A stretch of 64,000 bases of DNA, from assembly GCA_965227875.1 (NCBI GenBank), contig OZ245783.1:1984001-2048000 (forward strand), in the 5' to 3' direction. Below the pieces are notes generated by a model that saw only the letters and a list, made by a program, of their open reading frames with translations, was not told the DNA's origin and searched no databases. Position 1 is the first letter of the stretch, and each line of letters begins with the position of its first letter. This DNA is from G965227875 sp965227875 (lineage in GTDB: Bacteria > Pseudomonadota > Alphaproteobacteria > Rhizobiales > JAJFHC01). Both the position numbers and the translations under genes were made by a program. This document shows positions 1-6,247 of this stretch, piece after piece.

Positions 1-1
1 C

Positions 2-493
2 TTCGACCTGCGCCAAGAGTTCCCCAGCCTGATCGGGTTCAAGGAATTCGGCGGCGCGGCCGCGCTGCGCTATGCGGCCGAGAACATCACCAGCGGCGAT
101 CCCGACCTCACCTTGATGGTGGGCGTCGACACCCAGGTCTTTCACGGCTATGTCAATTGCGGGGCGGGCGGCGCCATCACCGGCATCGGCAACGTTCTGC
201 CACGCGAGATCCTGCATCTCGTCGACCTCTGCGAGAAAGCCGCGGCCGGCGATCCGGCATCGCGCCGGCAGGCGCTCGAACTGGAAGCGGCTCTCGGCGT
301 GCTTTCCTCCTATGACGAGGGCCCGGATCTTGTTCTCTACTACAAGTTCCTCATGGTGCTCGAGGGCAACCCGGAATACGAACGCCACTTCAACGCGACC
401 GACGCCCTGTCGCCGAGCCAGCGCGCCTATGCCGAGGACCAGCTCCGCCTGTTCAAGGACTGGTACGCCGCCTGGCCCGGTACCGCGACCTGA
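2..493 (+). CDS. DapA/N-acetylneuraminate lyase family protein, 3' part
   Basis: This is the C-terminal 163 residues of a class I aldolase-type lyase; the start lies upstream of the window. The visible part begins close to the active site: the IGFKEFGG motif, with Lys at bases 41-43, matches the Schiff-base lysine of the dihydrodipicolinate synthase/N-acetylneuraminate lyase family. The helical C-terminal part is intact and ends at TGA 491-493. The next gene, 12 bases downstream, is a hydroxyproline epimerase-type racemase. In hydroxyproline degradation a DapA-family enzyme deaminates pyrroline-4-hydroxy-2-carboxylate, so that role is a reasonable guess from context. The sequence alone does not fix the substrate, and a true dihydrodipicolinate synthase cannot be ruled out. 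Confidence 0.8.
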   Translation, partial: FDLRQEFPSLIGFKEFGGAAALRYAAENITSGDPDLTLMVGVDTQVFHGYVNCGAGGAITGIGNVLPREILHLVDLCEKAAAGDPASRRQALELEAALGVLSSYDEGPDLVLYYKFLMVLEGNPEYERHFNATDALSPSQRAYAEDQLRLFKDWYAAWPGTAT

Positions 494-505
494 CGGGCAC
501 TGGCG

Positions 506-1447
506 ATGCACGTCATCGATTCCCATACGGAGGGCGAGCCGACCCGTGTCGTGATCGACGGCGGCCCGGACCTGGGAACCGGCTCCATGGCGGAGCGCCG
601 GGCACGGTTCGCCCGCGACCACGACCATGTCCGCCGGATGCTGATCCTCGAGCCGCGCGGCTCCGACGCGCTTGTCGGCGCGCTGCTGTGCGAACCGGTG
701 GACCCAACCTGCGTGTGCGGCCTGATCTTCTTCAACAATGCCGGGTATCTCGGCATGTGCGGTCACGCCACGATCGGGACCGCGGTCACGCTCGCCCGGC
801 TCGGCCGCATCGGGCCCGGACGTCACCGGTTCGAAACGCCGGTTGGCGCCGTGAGCGTCGAGCTGCTGTCCGAAAACCTGGCCCGCATAGAGAACGTGGA
901 GAGTTACCGCTACCGGAAGGACGCAACCGTCCGGACCGAAAGCATGGGAACGGTAACAGGTGATATCGCCTGGGGCGGCAACTGGTTTTTCCTCGTTGCC
1001 GAATCCCCCTTTGCCCTCACGATGGCACATATCCCGGACCTGACACGGGCCGCACGCGACGTGAAGGCCGCTCTTGCCCGAGAGGGCCTGACTGGCGACG
1101 ACGGCGGCGAGATCGACCACATCGAGTTTTTCGGACCGCCGGCGGACGCAACCGCGCATAGCCGGAACTTCGTCCTGTGTCCCGGCGGTGCCTATGACCG
1201 TTCGCCCTGCGGCACGGGAACCAGCGCCAAGCTCGCCTGCCTCGCCGCCGACGGAAAGCTGGCGCCGGGCGAGACCTGGATCCAGGAAAGCATCGTCGGC
1301 AGCCGTTTCGAGTCGTCCTATCGTCAGGATACGGATGATCGGGTCGTTCCCATGATCACCGGGCGGGCTTTCATTTACGGCGAGACGACACTGACCAGCC
1401 ATCCGGACGACCCCTTCGCAACCGGTATCTCCGGCTATGACAACTGA
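506..1447 (+). CDS. Proline racemase family protein, probable 4-hydroxyproline 2-epimerase
   Basis: A 313-residue proline racemase fold protein, the normal family length. Both catalytic cysteines are visible: Cys85 in MCGHATIG and Cys235 in SPCGTGTSAKLA. The presence of both favours a racemase or epimerase over the related trans-3-hydroxyproline dehydratase, which has Thr in place of the second Cys. Family members interconvert trans-4-hydroxy-L-proline and cis-4-hydroxy-D-proline as the first step of hydroxyproline use. It sits 12 bases after the DapA-family lyase, so the two are probably co-transcribed as part of a hydroxyproline catabolic operon that begins outside the window. Proline racemase activity is the main alternative. 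Confidence 0.85.
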   Translation: MHVIDSHTEGEPTRVVIDGGPDLGTGSMAERRARFARDHDHVRRMLILEPRGSDALVGALLCEPVDPTCVCGLIFFNNAGYLGMCGHATIGTAVTLARLGRIGPGRHRFETPVGAVSVELLSENLARIENVESYRYRKDATVRTESMGTVTGDIAWGGNWFFLVAESPFALTMAHIPDLTRAARDVKAALAREGLTGDDGGEIDHIEFFGPPADATAHSRNFVLCPGGAYDRSPCGTGTSAKLACLAADGKLAPGETWIQESIVGSRFESSYRQDTDDRVVPMITGRAFIYGETTLTSHPDDPFATGISGYDN

Positions 1448-1476
1448 AGTGGCTTGCTCTTGCCAACCTGCTTCAC

Positions 1477-1506
1477 TGCATGCAATTTATATGCATGATG
1501 CATGCA
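1477..1506. promoter_or_regulatory. Candidate operator: paired TGCATGCA palindromes at the MarR start
   Basis: Two perfect TGCATGCA palindromes lie at 1477-1484 and 1499-1506, 22 bp apart start to start (about two helical turns), with a TGCATG between them at 1492-1497. They overlap the possible ATG starts (1480, 1495, 1498) of the MarR-family gene. MarR proteins bind such dyads as dimers and often autoregulate, so this is a candidate autoregulatory operator. That role is inferred. Confidence 0.5.
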
Positions 1507-2010
1507 TTATTATTGGCCAATAAGATTGACGCCCTTGTCACCGCGCTCGGCGACCTTGGCCAGAGCGCTTCGGGAATGGCCCCGTCACGATATTCCGCAC
1601 TGGTCAGCCTGCGGCATCGCCAGCCCATGACCGTTACCGCGCTCGCGACCATTCTCGGGCTCTCACAGCCGGCGACGACGCGACTTGTGCAGTCCCTGCG
1701 CAGCGACGGACTTGTTGCGCAGGCCCGCAGGTCGGGCCGGCAAATGGAACTGCGGCTGACCCGGGCGGGAACGCGGAAGGCGGAGACAATCCAGCGGCGT
1801 CGCCTCGAGGCGCTCGAAGAAACCCTCAGGTCCTTCGACCGGGCGGATCGAAAGGCCTTCGACAAACTCCTCTCCCGTCTACTGGCCGGGATCGTCAGCG
1901 ATCCCGAACACGCCCGGCACATGTGCCGCAACTGCAACCACGCGATCTGCGACGGCAAGGAATGTCCCGTCGGCGAGGAGATCCGCAATAATCCGGAGAA
2001 AGGACCATGA
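1480..2010 (+). CDS. MarR family transcriptional regulator with Cys-rich C-terminal tail
   Basis: A 176-residue winged-helix regulator. The recognition helix region is around residues 48-75 (ALATILGLSQPATTRLVQSL), followed by the wing and a long dimerisation helix. The C-terminus carries MCRNCNHAICDGKECPVG, four cysteines plus a His, which could bind metal or sense redox state; such tails occur in a subset of MarR proteins. The start is uncertain: ATG codons lie at 1480, 1495 and 1498, all inside the palindromes noted separately, and no clear ribosome binding site precedes them. The stop overlaps the start of the next gene (ATGA), so the two are translationally coupled. Confidence 0.87.
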   Translation: MQFICMMHALLLANKIDALVTALGDLGQSASGMAPSRYSALVSLRHRQPMTVTALATILGLSQPATTRLVQSLRSDGLVAQARRSGRQMELRLTRAGTRKAETIQRRRLEALEETLRSFDRADRKAFDKLLSRLLAGIVSDPEHARHMCRNCNHAICDGKECPVGEEIRNNPEKGP

Positions 2011-2648
2011 TCCTTGAACATGATGGCACGCGGCCGCGCATTGACCCGACCGCGCGCATCGCGCCCAACGCCGTCATCTGCGGTGACGTGCGGATCGGCG
2101 CCAACTGTTCTGTCGGATTCGGCGCCGTTGTCTCCGCGGAAAGCGGTCCCGTCGTTCTGGGAAGCAATGTGGTTGTCATGGACACCGCGGTCATTCGCGG
2201 CGTTCGGACAAACCCGGCAACCATCGGCGACAATGTGCTCGTCGGGCCGCGGGCGTCCCTGAGCGGCTGTTCCATCGGCGATAATGCCTTCATTGCGACG
2301 GGTGCCGCCATTTTCAACGGGGCGGTGATCGGCCCCCGCGCCGAGGTGCGCATCAATGCAACGGTCCATATCCGGACACGCCTTGCCAAGGACGCAACCG
2401 TTCCGATCGGTTGGGTGGCGGTGGGCGACCCGGCGCGGATCTTTCCACCGGACGCACACGACGAAATCTGGGCGGTGCAGCGTGACCTCGATTTCCCCGG
2501 TTACGTGTTCGGCGCGGAACGGCCCGGAGATGGCGGAACCTTCATGCCAGACGTCATGGCGCGGTATGCAGCGTCGCTTGTCCGCCGCCATGCGGACGAC
2601 AGGATCGTCCCCGCCGAGGGGTCATCTCCCGGACCGGCAGGCGCCTGA
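2007..2648 (+). CDS. Left-handed beta-helix (gamma-carbonic-anhydrase-like) protein
   Basis: A 213-residue protein with hexapeptide repeats over about residues 15-135 (for example IAPNAVICGDVRIGANCSVG), giving a left-handed beta helix as in gamma-carbonic anhydrases and acyltransferases. The three zinc-ligand histidines of true gamma-carbonic anhydrases are not seen: the matching turns read TAVIRGV and VGPRASLSGC. It is therefore unlikely to be a normal zinc carbonic anhydrase. The C-terminal 75 residues are probably helical. It starts within the stop codon of the MarR gene (4-base overlap). Function unknown; a scaffold or transferase is possible. Confidence 0.75.
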   Translation: MILEHDGTRPRIDPTARIAPNAVICGDVRIGANCSVGFGAVVSAESGPVVLGSNVVVMDTAVIRGVRTNPATIGDNVLVGPRASLSGCSIGDNAFIATGAAIFNGAVIGPRAEVRINATVHIRTRLAKDATVPIGWVAVGDPARIFPPDAHDEIWAVQRDLDFPGYVFGAERPGDGGTFMPDVMARYAASLVRRHADDRIVPAEGSSPGPAGA

Positions 2649-2761
2649 TTCCCTGCGAATCGTCTATTGTCCGTTGTTTCGGGGTTTCGTGCCTCTCGCC
2701 GGAGTGCTCCTGATCCGGGTCAGCGCGCGGCACCTCAACCATTCTCAGGGCAGGAACGTCA

Positions 2762-3247
2762 ATGAGCACGAACTTCCAGACCGGTGTCTGCCGGTGCGGC
2801 GCGACGCAATTTGAGGTATCGGGACCGCCTCTCATGACCGCTGCGTGTCATTGCAGGGAGTGCCGGAAGATGAGTTCGAGTGCATTCTCGCTGACCGCCA
2901 TGGTGGACGCGAACGCATTCCGCGTGGTGTCGGGCGCGCCGGTCCGGGGCGGGCTGCGCGGACCGAACCTCGAGCACTACTGTTGCCCCGAATGCATGTC
3001 GTGGATGTTCACGCGCATCGTGGGCGTCGAGTTCTATTCCGGTTTCGTCAGTATACGTCCTACCATGCTCGAGGACACCCGCTGGACGTGGCCGTTCATC
3101 GAGACGATGACGGAAGAGAAACTGCCCTGGGTGCACACGCCGGCGCCGCATGCTTTCGCGCAATATCCCGACCCGGAAACGTTCAGGGGTCTCCTCGACG
3201 AGTTCCCTGCGGCCTGGTCCGCCACCGCTTCGCGGGACTCGGGCTAG
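2762..3247 (+). CDS. GFA family (CENP-V/Mss4-like fold) protein
   Basis: A 161-residue protein of the glutathione-dependent formaldehyde-activating (GFA) family. The zinc-binding cysteine pattern is clear: CRCGA near residue 10, CHCRECRK around residue 30 and CCPECMSWMF around residue 80. Despite the family name, most members have no proven role in formaldehyde chemistry and the substrate cannot be predicted. It follows the hexapeptide protein by 113 bases, in which no other gene is evident, and converges on the ureidoglycolate lyase gene 11 bases away. Confidence 0.85.
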   Translation: MSTNFQTGVCRCGATQFEVSGPPLMTAACHCRECRKMSSSAFSLTAMVDANAFRVVSGAPVRGGLRGPNLEHYCCPECMSWMFTRIVGVEFYSGFVSIRPTMLEDTRWTWPFIETMTEEKLPWVHTPAPHAFAQYPDPETFRGLLDEFPAAWSATASRDSG

Positions 3248-3258
3248 ACCGCCGGCGG

Positions 3259-3741
3259 TCACGCCTCCAACAGGATCCGTACCGGAGCGTCGAGGTCGCG
3301 TTCCTCGAGATTGTCGCCCGGCCCTTCCCGGTCGACGATCAGGAAGTCCTGCTGGGGAACCAGGACGAGCAGCGGGTGATGCCAGACATTGACCCCGTAC
3401 TGGACGCCTTCGTTCCCCCGGGCGCGGAAACATTTCAGCGCGGCGGCCTCCGGCCTGTCGGCGACCACCACGAGCCAGTCGTCGTCCGACAGCGGCATGA
3501 ACGCCTGGGTTGCCAGGGGATGGCGCTCCAGCATCGTCAGTTCTATCGGATCGGGACGGCGCGTGCCGCGAAAGATGGACAGGATGGCCCGTCCGTCCAG
3601 ACCCGGGTCGCACGTCGCCAGCGCATGAAAGCGGGTCGTCGTGCCCTCGTTGATCGGATAGCTGTTCGCGCCTTCCGTACGGATCACGGTGCCGTACGGT
3701 GCGAAAGCTTCCGGCGTCAGGGGTTGAGGAGTAAGGGTCAT
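3259..3741 (-). CDS. allA: Ureidoglycolate lyase
   Basis: A 160-residue AllA-family cupin. Characteristic stretches are LTPEAFAPYGTVI at the N-terminus, the FMPLSDDDWLVVVA strand and GVNVWHHPLLVLVPQQDF, which carries the conserved His residues. The enzyme splits ureidoglycolate into glyoxylate and urea at the end of allantoin/purine breakdown. No other purine-catabolic gene is in the window, so it appears to stand alone here. It is transcribed divergently from the DMT transporter at 3909; the 167-bp gap between them would hold both promoters. Confidence 0.9.
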   Translation of the reverse strand: MTLTPQPLTPEAFAPYGTVIRTEGANSYPINEGTTTRFHALATCDPGLDGRAILSIFRGTRRPDPIELTMLERHPLATQAFMPLSDDDWLVVVADRPEAAALKCFRARGNEGVQYGVNVWHHPLLVLVPQQDFLIVDREGPGDNLEERDLDAPVRILLEA

Positions 3742-3908
3742 GTTGTCTGTGTCCCGATTTGTGCACGCACCCGCACCAGAAACATGTGAAGAGCCGTGCC
3801 CGTCAAGCTGCCCGGCGTGGAATTGCGGGCATGGTTCGACCCGTGTCGAAACGATTCTCCGTCAGACGTGAGAAGCTTGCACGAGGTTTCAGTGCCGGAT
3901 ATCCCGCC

Positions 3909-4826
3909 ATGATGGAAAACAGGTCCCGCAATTACGTCGTCGAACTCGGGCTGCTCGGGCTGCTGGCCCTCTTGTGGGGGTCGTCCTATCCGCTGATCAG
4001 GATAGCGCTCGAGACCATTCCCCCGGTCACCTTGATGGCAGGACGGGTGGTTGTGGCGATGATTGTCCTTCTGGTCGTGCTGCGTTTGCGTCGGCTGACC
4101 CTGCCGCGCCGGCCCGATGACTGGTTGAGGCTCCCGCCCCTCGCCATCTGCAATTCCATCGGAGCCTGGACCCTGCTTGCCTGGGGACAACAATTTGTCG
4201 ACAGCGGGCTCGCCAGCGTACTCAACTCCACATCACCGATTTTCGTCTTCCTGATCACGATCCTCTTCACACGCCACGAGGTGATCGGGGTTCGGCGCAT
4301 CGCCGGTGCACTGATCGGCATGGCGGGAGTGGTGCTGATTGTCGGCACGGACGTTCTGGCCGGCCTCGGCCGCGAGGTGGTCGCCCAACTTGCGATCCTG
4401 GCCGGCGCCGTCCTCTATGCCTGCGCGGCCATTTACGGAAAACGGTTCTCGCGTTTGCCGTCCACGGTGACCGCGGCGGCGACCATGGTGTGGGCGGCGC
4501 TCGTTCTCGTTCCCGCGGCCGTTCTGATGGAGGACCCCTGGGCGACCCGTCCCTCGATGCCGTCTCTGGCGGCTGCACTTGGCCTGGCCGTCGCCTGCAC
4601 CGGGATTGCGCTCCTGATCTACTTCCGCCTTCTGCGCACGCTCGGTTCCCTCAACGTGGCAAGCCAGGCATACCTGCGCGCGGGGATCGGCGTCGCTCTG
4701 GGGGTGGTTTTCCTTGGTGAAACCCTTACAGCGGCCGTCGCCACCGGTCTCTTCGCTGCGATTTTCGGTGTCGCCCTCATCAATTCAACGCGCCTGCCCG
4801 CCATTCTTCTGCGGCGCTCGACCTGA
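3909..4826 (+). CDS. EamA/DMT superfamily transporter
   Basis: A polytopic inner-membrane protein of 305 residues with about ten hydrophobic segments arranged as two EamA repeats, opening with LGLLALLWGSSYPLIRIALE and ending GVALINSTR. Members of this drug/metabolite family export amino acids, nucleotides or other metabolites; the substrate here is unknown. The reading frame is open further upstream (to 3759), but the region before the ATG at 3909 is Arg-rich and not membrane-like, so 3909 is preferred. Transcribed divergently from allA. Confidence 0.85.
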   Translation: MMENRSRNYVVELGLLGLLALLWGSSYPLIRIALETIPPVTLMAGRVVVAMIVLLVVLRLRRLTLPRRPDDWLRLPPLAICNSIGAWTLLAWGQQFVDSGLASVLNSTSPIFVFLITILFTRHEVIGVRRIAGALIGMAGVVLIVGTDVLAGLGREVVAQLAILAGAVLYACAAIYGKRFSRLPSTVTAAATMVWAALVLVPAAVLMEDPWATRPSMPSLAAALGLAVACTGIALLIYFRLLRTLGSLNVASQAYLRAGIGVALGVVFLGETLTAAVATGLFAAIFGVALINSTRLPAILLRRST

Positions 4827-4864
4827 CTGCGCGAGGCAGACCACCCGCCCGAATCCCTCCGCGT

Positions 4865-4879
4865 TTAACCCCAATTTAA
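4865..4879. promoter_or_regulatory. TTAA-N7-TTAA, exact CtrA-type site
   Basis: The sequence TTAACCCCAATTTAA matches the full binding consensus of the alphaproteobacterial cell-cycle regulator CtrA (TTAA, seven bases, TTAA). It lies 106 bp upstream of the aminotransferase start and upstream of ftsK. The match is direct; binding is inferred. No ctrA gene is in this window. Confidence 0.5.
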
Positions 4880-4984
4880 CCCTGTTGCGGCCAAAATTAA
4901 GTTACTGATTGTTCACCATAATCGTTTCGGGCAGGGAAAATGCGGCATGTCACCGCGCGTCCCCTGCGGGTTCCAGGTAGCGTA

Positions 4985-6178
4985 ATGTTTTCAAGCCGTT
5001 TCGATTCCCTGCCGCCGTCTCCCTTCCCCCGGCTGGCCGATCTCGTCGACGGCATCGAACCCGGCGCCGAACCCGTGAACCTGTCCATCGGCGAACCGGG
5101 CCATCCCATTCCCGACTTCGTGCGCGACATCCTCGCCCAGCAGAACGCCGATTTTTCGCGATATCCGCCCGCGCAGGGGACCGAGAGCCTGCGCATGGCC
5201 ATATCCTCGTGGATCGGCCGGCGCTACGGGGTCGGCGACTACATCGATCCGGCGCGCAACGTGATCCCCGTGTGTGGCAGCCGCGAGGCCCTGTTCAGCA
5301 TCGCCCTGGTGGCCGTGGCGGAAGTCCGCGAAGGCCCCCGCCCGCTGGCGCTCATGCCCAATCCGTTCTACCAGACCTACGCCACGGCCGCGGTTGCTGC
5401 CGGGGCCGAGCCCTACATGCTCGCCGCGACGCCGGAGACCGGGCATCTTCCCGACCTCGACGCCATTCCCGAGGACGTCCTCTCCCGAACGGCGATCTTC
5501 TACCTCTGCACCCCGGCTAACCCCCAGGGCGCGGTCGCCACGCGGGCCTATCTGGAAGAGGCCATCGGGCTTGCCCGGGCGTACGGCTTCACGCTCGTCT
5601 CGGATGAATGTTACTCCGAGGTCTACGACGACGTGCCGCCTCCGGGCGCCATCGAGGCGGCCCATGCCTTGGGCGAGGGACTGTCCAATCTCATCGTGCT
5701 CAATTCGCTGTCCAAGCGCTCCAACCTTGCCGGGCTCCGCTCCGGCTTCTGTGCGGGCGACGGCGAGATCATGGCCAGCTTCGTGAAGTTCCGGAACCTG
5801 TCTGCGCCGCAACTGGCCTTCCCGATCCAGTCCGCATCCGAAGTGGTCTGGGGCGACGAGGACCACGTGAAGGCAAGCCGCGCGCTTTACCGGGAAAAAT
5901 ACGCCATCGCGCGGGACTGCCTCGGCCGGTACCCGGGCTTCGAGGCCCCCCGTGCCGGCATGTTCCTGTGGCTCGACGTGGCCGGCGCCGGCGGCAGCAT
6001 CGAAGCGACGAAGACCTTGTGGAAGGAGTGCGGGCTCCGGGTGCTGCCCGGCGCGTTCCTGTCCGCCCCCATGCCCGACGGTTCGCTGCCGGGCGAGAAT
6101 CACATCCGCATCGCGCTGGTGCGTGATGCGAAGACGACCCGCATGGCCTTGTCGAGGATCGCCGAGGCCCTGGGCTGA
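4985..6178 (+). CDS. PLP-dependent class I/II aminotransferase (DapC-like)
   Basis: A 397-residue fold-type I aminotransferase. The PLP-binding lysine is in NSLSKRSNLAGLRSGF; other hallmarks are YPPAQGTESLR near the N-terminus, the TPANPQGAV turn and SDECYSE, which carries the PLP-contacting Asp and Tyr. It resembles the succinyldiaminopimelate aminotransferase DapC of lysine and peptidoglycan-precursor synthesis, but class I substrate calls are unreliable. An upstream ATG at 4940 is in frame; 4985 (MFSSRFDSLPPSPF) gives the usual family N-terminus. It lies 69 bases before ftsK, an order common in alphaproteobacteria. Confidence 0.87.
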   Translation: MFSSRFDSLPPSPFPRLADLVDGIEPGAEPVNLSIGEPGHPIPDFVRDILAQQNADFSRYPPAQGTESLRMAISSWIGRRYGVGDYIDPARNVIPVCGSREALFSIALVAVAEVREGPRPLALMPNPFYQTYATAAVAAGAEPYMLAATPETGHLPDLDAIPEDVLSRTAIFYLCTPANPQGAVATRAYLEEAIGLARAYGFTLVSDECYSEVYDDVPPPGAIEAAHALGEGLSNLIVLNSLSKRSNLAGLRSGFCAGDGEIMASFVKFRNLSAPQLAFPIQSASEVVWGDEDHVKASRALYREKYAIARDCLGRYPGFEAPRAGMFLWLDVAGAGGSIEATKTLWKECGLRVLPGAFLSAPMPDGSLPGENHIRIALVRDAKTTRMALSRIAEALG

Positions 6179-6247
6179 AGACAAACGAGAGTGAGTATGT
6201 CCGCGCAAGGTTGGCGGACGCGAGTGAAGGTTCGAGAGTAGCGTATC

